From: Hypericum androsaemum | Lineage: Eukaryota; Streptophyta; Magnoliopsida; Malpighiales; Hypericaceae | Assembly (NCBI GenBank): GCA_963995505.1 | Contig: OZ023189.1 | Span: 3,113,155-3,177,154, forward strand | DNA: 64,000 nt | Reading direction: 5' to 3' | Shown: in pieces, positions 10,822 to 21,988 of the stretch | Position numbering within the stretch: position 1 is the stretch's first letter | Layout of the letters: each line of letters opens with the position of its first letter | Program-made: the position numbers and the translations under genes | Notes under the pieces: model-generated | Database searches by the model: none | The model's input: the letters and a program-made list of their open reading frames with translations, nothing else | Told to the model about the DNA's origin: nothing

Positions 10822-13515
10822 TCAACGTTCACGATGGCGTCTACTCGTACTAGTCCCTCCGGATACAGCTGTCGCTTTAGCTGCTTTAGCCGCTCTTGCC
10901 GCCGCAACTGCTTTTATATCAGTACAACTGAATTTTGTGTGACCCCTTGCTTTACAGCGCGTACAGCTGACGAAAGGCACCATATCTATTTCATTATGTA
11001 TGCGCTTCCGTGGCTATCCTCTACCTCTCGCTAATCTTTCATCTGGAATGAGCCTTACAACCGTTAGATCTTCAGGATATGGCCAATATTTAGAATTGCC
11101 CAGAGGAACAGACTTAAGTTGGTAGCAAGCTTGCATGGTTTCCAGGTGATAATACTTATCCAAAAATATCTTGTAATCGAGGCCAAGTTCAGTACAACAC
11201 GCCATCACATGTGAGCACGGATAGTGGTAAGCCTGAAATTTACCACACCACAAAATCATGTCGCAAGATTAACTGAATGCTTTCTATCCCCCTTTTTTCT
11301 TCTCATATCGTATCCAGTGCGAACTTCGTACGATCCAACTGTACTGTCAGAAACTCGCACTCTGTGTCCATTGGCCTTTCCCTCCCACCGCTCCAACCAG
11401 TTTAGGAGCTTCTGTGACATCAGTATTTTGCCAGTACCGCTCTCTTTTATACACTTAGTTTATCTCTCTTCAAAATATTCGGTTAGCTTATTAAATGTCT
11501 CTGCCACCAAAGCCGTCACCGGTAAACGAAAAACTTTTTTGAAGATCATATTTACGTACTCGGCAATATTCATTGTCATGTTACCATATCGGCATCCGCC
11601 ATCCCACGCTAAGCTCCACTTGGAAAATTTCTATTCATACATCCAGTCGAACACGTCCTGGTCGACTTTCCATATCTCTCGCATATTAGCTTCCAACTTT
11701 CACAGTTGAGCTTGCATTCCTACAACCAACATAGTAATAATATTAAATATCGAGTACCAACTTGTAAAATAGTTTTAGACTATAAAATATTTGTGCATGT
11801 CACCTGCAATCTTCATGACATTCCTCATGGAGTCGTTCTTAAAGTATTTGTTAAGATTGCTTGCTACGTGTCAAAGACAATATCGATGGCCGGTATCACT
11901 GTCTTCTCCCTAACCATACTCTGTATTCATTCCCTTTAATATGCCTGCATGTCGAATAGAAATAACACGTATTCTATGTCGGCCAGGCGTGACATGCTTC
12001 CAGATTTGTTCCATGAACCACGGCCAACTATCCATGTTCTCACCCTCAACTAGAGCAAGTGCTATTGGAATTATAGCATTATTACCATCAATTGTAGTGG
12101 CGATCAGGAGGACATGCTTGTATTTTCCATACAAGAACGTTCCATTAATCTCCAAGACAGGCATGCAATGTTTGAAAGCTTCAATGCAAGGCTTGAAGCT
12201 CCAGAAAACTCGCTTAAAGACCTTTGTTCCAAGCATCAGTGCTTTCACGTAATGGTCGCAACCAGGGAGGGCGTGATAATATTCCCATTGAACAATAGTT
12301 CCAGGATTCTTTACCTTGCATGCCGCAAACTATTACGGAAGGCGATAGTAAGATTCTTGCCAATCCCCCCATAAATCTTGAAATGCCTTCTCTTTTGCTC
12401 ACCAAGTCTTCGTATACGAGGGTCTAAACTTCAGATAGTCGTGCATCTCCGACGTTAAAGTGGACACACGAATTTCTGGTTGTTCCTCTACTCCTTTCTT
12501 AATAATTTGTGCAATGAAAGCAGAAGTGAGTTGTTTATGATCCTGCGACTTCCGTAGGCGACCACAAGTTTGGGGGTAGGTGTGTTTCACTATTTTCCAA
12601 GGACTGAAAAGTGTGCCCCTTCTTTTCTGTGAGACACGGATCTTCCATTTGCAATCATCCATCTCCCATTTTTTACACTTCACATAGAGAGTTTCTGGCC
12701 TTGTTTCTTTTCTGACAAACTCACGCCTCGATCTCCCTCATTACATCAAATTTGCTCTTCCAAATCGTACCCTCTTTCAACAAACTAGAATAACTTCTAT
12801 CTACTAATCGGTCACAATCCCATTCTTCAGTATAAACAGTCATCGATGATTGTTCACCAGGCTCAGTAAGAGCGAGTTGACCGTATTCTTGTTCCTCTTC
12901 TTCTACTCTGTCTGTTTCATCTTTGTCATCTTCTGCTTCGTCTTCTACATCTTCTTCTTCTTCTTCTTCTCCTTCTCCTTCTCCTTCTTCTTCTTCACGA
13001 TCGAAATTATATGTGGCATATGGAGTCATCTCTCTAGGATCATTTTCAAACCAATCAAATATTAGTTCATGAGCAACAGCCATCCCTGTGGACGTACCAT
13101 CTTGATAGTAATTATCACCACCACTCAAGAACTGACTCTCTTCAACGACAAACGGGTTGTAATCATTAATCACCCTCTTTTCCACAATGATTGTAAGCTT
13201 GATCTCCTTCGCCATTAGTCCAAAGAAGTTAATCATGGTCTGTAGCATTATCCTAACATCTTCCTCATTGTTAATAAACATTGGACCAAATTGTCCTCTT
13301 CCAAATGGACATCTAAATATCAATGGTCCAAATTCTTCATTTGGACCTATTGAGATCTTTTCATCTACTTTTTTTCGCAAGATATTATATCTGAAATTTT
13401 TTTCATGAAACTTCAACTTCTGTTTCTCACCACCTTCGTAATCAAAACTGATTTCATTGTTGTTGAAAATTACTCCATCGTATTTCAACTTTATTCTTAT
13501 AACCCGGTTAGCCAT
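10822..13515 (-). pseudogene. MULE transposase
   Basis: Transposase that would cut and join the element's terminal repeats in the nucleus. Minus strand, start chosen at ATG 13515 (MANRVIRIKLKYDG, context ATGGCTAAC). Order: N-terminal region with an acidic Glu/Asp run (12915-12990), a MuDR-type zinc/DNA-binding region (REFVRKET, KCKKWEMDDCKWKIRV, 12600-12715), the DDE transposase core (DHYVKALMLGTKVFKRVFWS, EINGTFLYGKYKHVLLIAT, IPIALALVEGENMDSWPWF, 11910-12330), a GxYGNMTMNIAE-type segment near 11570, a SWIM zinc finger (CGKFQAYHYPCSHVMAC, near 11185-11235) and a C-terminal CCHC knuckle (CTRCKARGHTKFSC, about 10930). Breaks: frameshift near 12720 and in-frame stops near 12405, 12325, 11910, 11880, 11625 and 11031. 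Confidence 0.85.
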
Positions 13516-13737
13516 TATTAAGACTACAAAAAAAATAAAAAGCAATTCTATATTAGCTTAACAAAACATAATTTATATTTAAAAAAAATATCATATAAAC
13601 ATACATCCTTCTCCATCATTTTTTTGTCCAACCACGATAATGAAGCGGATAACACAATTCGACCATAATTTACCAAGAAAAGAAGCTCACAATCTAACCG
13701 GTCGGCGGCCCAGTCGGAAAGCACAAAAAAATGCACT

Positions 13738-13825
13738 CACGGTCTGACCGGTCCACTCAATCTAATTGGTTGGACTAGCCTATCAGACTGGTCTACCGTA
13801 CCGGTCAGACCAATGGGGTTGAAAA
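13738..13825. repeat. Right subterminal GGTCAGACC-type motif cluster
   Basis: Variants of GGTCTGACCGG, CAGACTGGTC and CCGGTCAGACCAATGG in under 100 bp, upstream of the minus-strand transposase. Subterminal repeats are common transposase or host-factor binding sites in DNA transposons; binding here is inferred. Confidence 0.5.
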
Positions 13826-14301
13826 ATTTTATACCCGGCCCAACCCGAAAATTTTCATCCAATCAGCTAAGAAATTCAAAAAATATGCCTAGGTTGGCCA
13901 CCGGGTCATTTTCTAGAACAATGTTCTCAACATTATAAATATTTCGAGAAAAGTAAATAAATGACGATAATTTTTTCCTAAAATTAGTATATCTAAAACA
14001 TCTACAAAAAATAAATCAAAGTACATTATGTACCGTATGAACTAAAATATACTAATTATACATAATTAATAAGCAAACTTTACATATAAATCAAAGTATT
14101 TAAGTAAATTAATTAACTCAAAAGCAGAGAGGAATGAATGGTAGTCACCGGCAACGAATGAATGGAAAAACTGCTTAGATATCTCGTTTATATAGCCAAA
14201 CAGCGAAAATCTACTTTATAGATTCTGGATTGGGTTATCGACCAAAAATTTACTAAAAAGGTCAGATCTTAATCCTTTCCAGATTTTTATCAACCAAGAA
14301 T

Positions 14302-14415
14302 CGGTAAAAAAAGTCAGATCTTGGTCCAAGATCTGACTTTTTTTACCGGATGATAGATTTGCCAAAAAATCGGACGCTTACATTTATGTTGTCCAAAAAG
14401 TCACACGACTTGGTG
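14302..14415 (-). repeat. Right terminal inverted repeat of the MULE
   Basis: Inverted partner of the left end. The 25-bp sequence at 14313-14337 is a palindrome apart from its central base. The outer edge is 212 bp upstream of the CLD1 start codon. Confidence 0.65.
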
Positions 14416-14627
14416 CTGCTTATCAATTAGAAAAAATGTAAAATATGAAGTCGCAAATAATTATTGTTCAATTGGAGGCCTGGCCTGGCCCAATAGGTCG
14501 GACCCACCCAGAATTTGAATTAGTGGCTGCTGATGAGTTGTTTCCTTCCTACCCAAAACCAAAAAGAAGAAGAAGAAGAAACATCCATCAATTCAATGGA
14601 CCAGAAACAAGAGAAGAAGAAGAAGAG

Positions 14628-16342
14628 ATGGCAGTCCATCAATGGAATCTGCCTTTGATACTAAACCACAACACCATTTTCTGCTGTTATAGATATGGTC
14701 CTAAACCACAGCTTAAGAAGAAGAAGAATGAGTCTCCTCCTCCTCGTTGCCTTCCACCAGTATCAAAGCTAAGGGTGAGGGCCACATCAGCACCAGCCGA
14801 TGACGTGGTTGCTCCGTCTTCCTCTTCTGGCGGGACCCAGTTGGGTGTTGGGGAGATAAGGGACAGGTGCAAGCGGTGGTTGTGGAAAGGCCACTACTCC
14901 ATCAATTACTTGGTCTCTGCGCCGCCGCCGCCGGATTCCAAAGGTGCTCCTCCTCCTCCGCCGCCGCCTCTGCTGCTTGTTCATGGCTTCGGCGCCTCCA
15001 TTCCCCACTGGCGCAGGTCACCGCCTTCTCATTACCAATGGCCTGATCATCTGAATGCATTTGCCTGAGATTTTCGGGCCTGTTTAGTTGTTGGCGTTAG
15101 GCCAACGGGCATTTTTCCTAACAGCATAGGCGTATATAATTAGATTCTTTATTAGATTATAAAGTGGTGCATTGAGCTTTACGTTTATGATCACCGTTAG
15201 ATTATAATTATGGGGTTTTTTTAAGTTGTTCAGGAACATTGGTGTACTGTCACAAACCAACACCGTCTATGCTATTGACCTGCTCGGGTTTGGTGCTTCA
15301 GACAAGCCTCAAGGTTTCTCGTATACCATGGAATCATGGGCTCAGGTCTGTCCGCGTGCTCTACTGATCCATCCATCATCGTTTACACTTGAACCCGAGA
15401 GGATACAATTGAATAAATTTATGATCATCAATCCAAACTCATTCTCTCTGCAGCTGATGCTGGATTTCCTAGAGGAAGTAGTCCAGAGGCCGACCGTGCT
15501 GGTTGGCAACTCGGTTGGGAGTCTAGCTTGTGTGATTGCAGCCTCAGGTAAGTAATAGTTGTCTGTAACATTAGGAAACGTTAATGTTGTATTCATCTTT
15601 GCTTGTGCTTTCCAGAGGAGTCCCGTCAGAATCTGGTGTGTGGGCTTGTTCTACTGAATTGTGCCGGAGGTATGAACAACAAGGCAATCGTCGATGATTG
15701 GAGGATCAAGTTACTGCTTCCATTGCTTTGGCTGATTGACTTCTTGTTAAAGCAACGAGTAATTGCCTCTGCAATTTTCAATCGAGCCAGACAAAGGTAC
15801 TATACCGAGGCTCATGGATTGCTATCGACAAGTAATCGATTTCAAATTGCTAGAATTTATTCACAGAATTGTTTGTTTTGCAGAGAGACTCTAAGGGGAG
15901 TTCTACTCTCTGTTTATGGCAACAAGGAAGCTGTGGATGATGAGCTAGTCGAGGTATTACACTCTTCTTCCCTTACCTTCTTTACTGCATTGCCAGCAAC
16001 ACATCTAACCTTCTGTTTGTAAAACCTCAGATCATTCGAGAGCCAGCCAATGACGATGGGGCGCTTGATGCTTTTGTCTCAATTGTGACAGGCCCTCCTG
16101 GGCCAAACCCGGTCACGCTGATGCCTAGAATATCCATACCTGTGCTAATCCTATGGGGCGATCAAGATCCATTTACACCTCTCGACGGGCCAGTCGGTAA
16201 ATACTTTGCTAGCTTGCCTACTCAGCTGCCAAATGTGAGCCTGCAAGTGTTGGATGGGGTTGGACACTGCCCACACGACGACAAACCCGAGTTAGTCCAC
16301 AAGTATTTGCTTCCTTGGTTAGCTCAACTTGCTGCTTCCTGA
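14628..16342 (+). CDS. CLD1: Chlorophyll dephytylase 1-like alpha/beta hydrolase, chloroplast
   Basis: Removes the phytol chain from chlorophyll during turnover at photosystem II; the Arabidopsis counterpart (At5g38520) is a thylakoid-associated plastid protein. Six exons: 14628-15016, 15234-15345, 15454-15547, 15616-15796, 15884-15953, 16031-16342, all GT-AG, joining in frame to 385 codons. The first 100 or so residues are basic, Ser/Pro-rich and plastid-transit-like. The hydrolase core has the oxyanion segment VHGFGASIPHW, nucleophile elbow GNSVGS (Ser187), the acid in WGDQD (Asp328) and the base in GVGHCP (His361). AGGMNNKAIVDDWRIKLLLP and SIVTGPPGPNP are family signatures. I chose ATG 14628 over the upstream in-frame ATG at 14445 because conserved-looking sequence starts there and a GAA-rich leader precedes it. 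No disabling change seen; its promoter abuts a MULE end. Confidence 0.92.
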
Positions 16343-17261
16343 ATCGTATCGAACCTTGAATTCAATCCCGGAAACCAGTATCTTGTGCAGTTGTTGTTCA
16401 TACTGTGGAACGCGTTGTTGATGTACATATCTTTTGCATCATTTGAACAAAGAAAAGATAGTTGTGGGTCAGAGTAAAAGATTGTAAAATGCACAAAGGA
16501 ACAAAGAACTCCTTTGGTTGTGCAACTAAATTCTTTGATGCATTCTTGGAACCGTAATAAATTTACTAATTTGTCATTTTCCCTTATACTCATAATCCAT
16601 TTCTTTCGAAATAAATTATTATATTAAATCATTCAACTATACTATGTAATAACTGATATATGCATACACAACAATAATGGGGAAGATAGGGGAATGCCTG
16701 AACTCAAATCTCCACCCATACCTATTTCACAAAAAGCATAACGAGGTCCCAAAATATCAGCCGAATCAAGAAACAGAGTGATGGGAGGCACTACATCACA
16801 TGAGATTTTCTTCATATTCTCCACGAGATCATCTATTAATACTTGCTCCGGTATATAAGAGGATCATTCGTCAGAGTTACTAACCGCAGCATGCTATCCC
16901 TTCCCTTGCAACTTTCTCTTCTCCTATAAAATCACGTAGTATCTTGATATTCGCTGATCCGACTAATCAAGGTTCGTTGTACCAAGTTTAACTGCAGCGG
17001 GACCACACAACTAGGAAATGTGAGTCTTGCCATATGTGTTTTCCCGAACGTTCTTGCTTCATCAATGCCAGCCGGCGTAGGAATCAATTTGCTGCATCGC
17101 CCATGAATTCCAATGGTCAACGGACCGCCATGCTTTTTTGTTTCGATATCGTAAATGTGCTTATAAGTAAGTAGTAGTGATACATAGTCTCAACCAAGAC
17201 ATAGATAGGTGTAGCTTTCCATTAAGAGAAAACTCCAAAGAAATGAATAAATAAGTGAAGA
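16343..17261. other. Intergenic region between CLD1 and the B-box gene
   Basis: It holds the CLD1 3' untranslated region and the B-box promoter. I see no further gene. Confidence 0.5.
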
Positions 17262-18240
17262 ATGAAGTTGCAATGTGATGTGTGTGAAAAGGAAGAGGCA
17301 GAGGTGCTTTGTTGTGCCGATGAGGCTGTCCTCTGCAAAATGTGTGATTCGAAGGTTCATGCAGCCAATATGCTCTCAAGGAAGCACCACCGCCTCCATC
17401 TACTTAAGCAGCTCACTTCCTCCTCCTCCTCATACTCCTCCTCTTCCTTGACCTCTTCCTCCTCTCATCTTCCCCTATGTGACATCTGTAAGGTAATTCA
17501 TTTTGATGCACCCTTCATATTCATTCCGAACACCTATCAAACCGACTATTCCAGAGTTGAGTCTGACTGACGACAAAATGTGGCAAGGCTCGGATTTAAC
17601 GAAGCTGCATTCCCTGTTGTATAACTCGAGACCGCTGGTTAACCTTGAACAACAACCATGATATGCGCTTCTTCATTTATGTGCTTTTTTTCTGAGAGAG
17701 CGTAAAAGTTTTCTGATACGGATAGGATCACAGACAGAGTTTCTGTAAGAGTTTGATCAAATTTGATTATTGAGCAGTTGTTGGGTCCTCCTAAACACCT
17801 AATATGCAATAAAAAGTAGCTTGGTTAAGTTTATTGAAGCGTTCTTGTTCTTGTTTTACGTGTAGGTGACAAAGGCTCATGTCTTCTGCTTAGAGGACAG
17901 GGCACTGCTGTGCCCGAACTGCGACGTATCAACCCATACCGCAAGTCCGCATTCCGCGGCCCATCAGAGGTTCCTGATTTCCGGGATCAGAGTTGCCCTT
18001 CAATCCTCGGCCGAGTGCTGCAGCAGCGACATTGGCAGCAGCAGCGATAGTCATCATCAGGGGCTTCCCATGACCCCACCAATTAACCCTTCATCTGCAG
18101 AAACTACTCGTGCTTCACTTGGTGGCGTCCCAGCTGAAACAGATTGGCCTTCCAACCAACATTTCTGTGATACTACTGATGATCTTGTCTTCTGTAACTT
18201 CTCGGATGCTGCTGCAGCTTTCGGGTTTAACGATGGATAG
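17262..18240 (+). CDS. B-box zinc finger protein, two B-boxes, no CCT domain (BBX20-23-like)
   Basis: Members of this class are nuclear transcription co-factors in light signalling, often acting with HY5. Two exons, 17262-17492 and 17866-18240, encode 201 residues. B-box 1 (from residue 5) has CDVCEKEEAEVLCCADEAVL, CKMCDSKVH and a later His pair. B-box 2 (from about residue 74) has CDICKVTKAHVFCLEDRALL, CPNCDVSTH and SAAHQRF, so the metal ligands are present. The linker between the boxes is a Ser run coded by TCC/TCT repeats. The C-terminal 90 residues are Ser-rich and acidic, without a CCT domain. The protein is short compared with typical relatives of about 240-330 residues. It is convergent with the ANTH gene; the two stop codons are about 210 bp apart. 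Confidence 0.88.
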
Positions 18241-18448
18241 AATTCCTCTAGTCTGAGCAGCCTCCAACATGTCTTTGGAGCAAATTTTAATTAAATTGTC
18301 ATCAACTGGTTTCAGGGCTATATCTGCAAAAAAATTTACTGGATGGAGGGGTCAGTAAGATAAATAAAACACTAATATAAATTCGGAGTGTCATTAATTT
18401 TTTCTTCAAGTTATATATCCATGAGCATTTACTGGGAATCTTATCCTC

Positions 18449-19627
18449 TTATTCATCTTCGAACACAACCCAGACCTTGCTTATTTTTGTCTCCAACTTC
18501 CAAGAGAAAAGGGTGCTTGAAGACAAGCTCGAATCGGTTGCATCTACGTTGCGATTTCTCGTGGCTGGTTGCTGCAACTTGGAGGGCTTGATTAGGCAAT
18601 TAGGCATGGTAGATGCAGTAGAAGAGGATGGCACTAGACCACCTCTATGTTCATAATCAAGTGCTCCGGACGAGTCGGTAAGATTCGCGACGAAGCTGTA
18701 AGGGAAGGAGCATAATTCCAAAGCCATGACATGATCCATGGTGATGATCTGCACAGAGGGATACTTCATGCTCTTGTGATGATCTGTCACCTGCTTGCAC
18801 TTCTCGTAGAGGTCATGGAGCTCTTGGCTCTGCCGAGAAGCCCTCTTGAGGATTTCGCAGGCCATGGCCCTCGCCTGCTCCGTTAGATCGAAGAACATGT
18901 TAATCAGGCCGGCGATGCATTCGCTGTAGGTCGCGTAAACTTGGAAGCTCTCCTTCAAGATGTTAACGGAGGATGCCTGAGCAAGGCTGTTCATGTCAGG
19001 AGCCAAGCTGTTGCAGGGGAGGAGGCAGTCCAAGACTCTGTCAATGTAGACTTGACACTTTGGCAATTGGCGGAACACGAGATCGATGGAGTTCCGAAAA
19101 TGCAGCCCTTGAGATGATGCCGCGACGGGTTCCAGCTTGCCATCATCGTTGATAAGCCATCCGATTCGCTCTTGGAGATAAGCAGCGTAGCTGTGCAGGA
19201 AGCTAGCCTCTGCACCGTTAGAAACGGTTACATTCCTCAAGGTGGTCATCTGGAGGTGCCCGGATAAGTACGCCCCGCGCAGTTGCTGCTCGAAGCAACG
19301 GTTCCCCCCGCGGAGAAGGCGGTGGACGAGCAGGAGGGCCTTGAGCGCGACAAGGGGATCGGTCGTCTTGGCGAGGCGGCGAGAGATCCTCTCTGCAAGG
19401 AAAGGAGTTGCTCCTTGAGGAGAGCTCGAGGCTAAGAAGAGAATCTGATGCACGTGTTTGTCATCAATGGAGCCATTGTCATGGCTGGTAGCCCGCAGAA
19501 CAGCAACCTCTATATCAGGAAAGCAACAGCGAGACTTTTGTAGGGAGGAGGACATGATGGCCTTTCCTATTGATGCATGATCCTTCACCATCCCAACAAT
19601 TAGCCTAAGCTTGACCACCCCCTCCAT
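18449..19627 (-). CDS. Putative clathrin assembly protein, ANTH domain (PICALM/AP180 family)
   Basis: ANTH proteins bind PIP2 in the plasma membrane and help assemble clathrin coats during endocytosis. One uninterrupted exon of 392 codons. The N-terminal ANTH/ENTH fold is complete: VKDHASIGKAI at about 14-24, DIEVAVLRATSHD near 38-50, DKHVHQILFLAS, ERISRRLAKTTDPLVALKAL, LLVHRLLRGG, SFLHSYAAYLQERI, and the later helices NILKESFQVYATYSE and INMFFDLTEQARAMACEIL. The C-terminal 80 residues are Ser-rich and lack the long DPF/NPF-bearing tail of larger AP180-type proteins, so it fits the short plant subgroup such as At1g33340. A TATA-like box lies about 110 bp upstream. No damage seen. Confidence 0.9.
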   Translation of the reverse strand: MEGVVKLRLIVGMVKDHASIGKAIMSSSLQKSRCCFPDIEVAVLRATSHDNGSIDDKHVHQILFLASSSPQGATPFLAERISRRLAKTTDPLVALKALLLVHRLLRGGNRCFEQQLRGAYLSGHLQMTTLRNVTVSNGAEASFLHSYAAYLQERIGWLINDDGKLEPVAASSQGLHFRNSIDLVFRQLPKCQVYIDRVLDCLLPCNSLAPDMNSLAQASSVNILKESFQVYATYSECIAGLINMFFDLTEQARAMACEILKRASRQSQELHDLYEKCKQVTDHHKSMKYPSVQIITMDHVMALELCSFPYSFVANLTDSSGALDYEHRGGLVPSSSTASTMPNCLIKPSKLQQPATRNRNVDATDSSLSSSTLFSWKLETKISKVWVVFEDE

Positions 19628-19737
19628 GTGTCCGAAAGAGCCGGCTACTCCAAGTTCGATACTCGGTTTGGTTGGAGTACCAACTTCTACAAGGATATAG
19701 CATCAAGATTGTGCAATCTGCAATGGAGCAATGGCGA

Positions 19738-19750
19738 TTATATATAATAT
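19738..19750 (-). promoter_or_regulatory. TATA-like box of the ANTH gene
   Basis: The run TTATATATAAT lies about 110 bp upstream of the start codon on the minus strand, a plausible distance for a plant core promoter. Inferred by position and composition only. Confidence 0.4.
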
Positions 19751-21797
19751 GTACATACATACATAATGAGTTTGACTTCGTGTGTAGTTACTTAGAGAGA
19801 GAAGGAATGATGAGGAATCGAATCATATCTGCAATATAAAATTCATGCCATTTGCCTCCGCTAACGAAGAAGACAGATACATGGTTGGTTCGGCCATTAT
19901 AATATACCTTCAATATTTCTTTCAACTTCTTCGGTAATAAATATATTAAGGAAAAAATATGATCGGGCCCTACTTTATAATTCCAAGTTTTTTTATGATA
20001 AATATATTAAAGTTTTTTTTACAAATTGAAATTTTTGCTAGTTACGAAAGTGGAAAACTTATTAATCTACTATTTTAATGTTTTGGGTTGAATATAGATA
20101 TTCTAATAATATATAGCTGTTGGAGCAAAAAAATCTCTTTTCCCCGCAACAATAGCAAAAGCATGATTCTGTGTCCACTATTTTGTAAAAAATCGTCTAA
20201 CTCATTATATTTTAAGATTATGAGTTTGATACAAAAATTTTAAACCTCGAAAAAATTTTCCCATATAAAAGTGGTGCATACACGCTAGTCAATGAGTAAA
20301 GATTCCTGAAGAGTTTCCAACCCAACGTTTGACATGGAAATCGACTAAACTGACTAGGAGCATATATCGTTTAGCATATTTGTTCTCCTTTCACATGTTG
20401 CTCTGCTCGAGCTGACTTAAAAAAATTCAATCAGTGAACAGTTGATTAGAACATAAAAATGAGAACTACTTGCAAAAAGAACTAATACAGATTTTTAAGT
20501 AAATTTTTGTTGTGAAAATTTAAAATCTGATTATTCACTACTCCACTTTTCTCTTATATCATTAGAGCAAGTACTCCGTGGTATATTCTATATATACATT
20601 CTATTTAGAAATATATTATGATACCAATGAACATTTATTCTAATGAAATGTAGAGATTTGCATTTGGAGTCATCAGCGTAACAAAATCTAATTATAAAAA
20701 CATACCGGTACGAGGGCGAAGAGATGATGTTTGAAATGGATCACCCTTTTTTTTCAAGAGAGAAACGGAAAGAGTGGCGAACCGAAAAAATTGTACTAAA
20801 GATATGAAATATATTAACCGTGAGTGAATTTTTTACATGTTGACATTTCGCTTGGAAAGCTACAAAGAAGGGAAGCATGTAAATGTGGATATGGATGAAT
20901 CGACAGACTATATCTACGAGTCAACGGTGCATAATAGCCTTGTGGTAGTGGATGAAAAGTTTAGAACCTTATTCTCTAAGAATTGGATTCCCCTTCATGA
21001 AACCATTTGCAGCATCTAGAAAAAAATAGTAGAAAAAGAATGTTTGAGATAAGTCAAAGGTTTTCGCATCTGATAAAATATCAACAAAGTTGGTATGTCC
21101 AATACAAAACAATTTCAATGCGATTGCACTTTCATCTTCGTGTTGGCAAGGTTTGAGGACTATCTCACATGCCGTGAACCAAATAATGTGTATGGAATTT
21201 AATTCATTATATAGTACGCTTTTATATGTTTCATGTTTCGTAAGCAATGTAATATTAATATTTCAGCTAAAGTTTAGTGAAATGAGTACGCCCTTACTCA
21301 ACTAAGTTGTAATTCTTGGAGAATCTCACATTGAAAATGGAGAAAGATCGAGCCTAATTTATAAATAAAAGAACGCTACCTATACAAAATTTCTGGTTAA
21401 ATATAATTTTTTTAAGATAGTATGTAAAGATAATGAAAGAACTCTTACCTACCTCCTTGGTTGTTTTTTTCGGTTGCGCCACTATAATTTCTTAATGGAG
21501 GTGTAAGTTGTGTGTGATTCTCTCTCTTTATAAGTACTTCTTGATTTTGTTTCCTATTTATACTATTTTTATAATCTCATGTTTGAAATTGTCCCTATAT
21601 AACTTATAATATTATAAAATTATCTTTATAGCTTGTGATTCAAATTGTGTTGTCCATGTGGTGTTGGTGAACTTATTCCGAATCCAAACTAGGCCCTATA
21701 AAAAAAGTCAATTGGTAATTGCAATTTATTAACGTGAAATTTTCTTAAGCCATGGAAGCTCTAGAACAAGCCCTTATCCTTATTACAAAAGCTGCCC
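19751..21797. other. AT-rich intergenic region, no supported gene
   Basis: Several short frames occur, such as one near 20837-21019, but none has a recognisable domain or codon character. I saw no clear terminal repeats. Confidence 0.5.
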
Positions 21798-21922
21798 GAA
21801 CCTTCCCAAGTTTTCCTAAATCTACCACCATCATGAAGTTACCTTTTTTCTAACGCTAGAATCTTCAGGACTCATGCACTATTCAATTGACCCCCTCCCT
21901 CCCATAAAATTTGTAATATAAA
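21798..21922 (+). promoter_or_regulatory. Heat-shock elements and TATA box of the small HSP locus
   Basis: Two GAAnnTTC cores, GAACCTTC at 21798-21805 and CTAGAATCTTC around 21859-21866, followed by TAATATAAAG at 21914-21922, about 65 bp before the signal-peptide ATG. This is the arrangement expected for heat-shock-factor control of a plant small HSP. Confidence 0.5.
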
Positions 21923-21988
21923 GCTTGACCCAATTGGCCACCGGGGAGCCATAATAGTAAGCATTTAGTGAAATCAACTGCAAGAAGG

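Larger units (their letters stand above)
8370..14415. mobile_element. Mutator-like element (MULE) carrying a plant mobile domain gene
   Basis: Imperfect long terminal inverted repeats bound the element. The left end (8370-8543) and the reverse complement of the right end (14302-14415) both begin CACCA and share the TTTTTTGGC, ATCATCCGG and ATCTTGG blocks in the same order. Between them lie a minus-strand MULE transposase (10822-13515) and a divergent plus-strand PMD gene (9336-10210). Association of plant mobile domains with transposons, MULEs included, is known. All reading frames are broken, so the copy is dead. I could not find a clean 9-11 bp target duplication, so the outer limits may be off by some bases. 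Confidence 0.78.

Noticed and set aside
20837..21019. 60-codon plus-strand frame
   Set aside because: Short, no family resemblance and no regulatory context.
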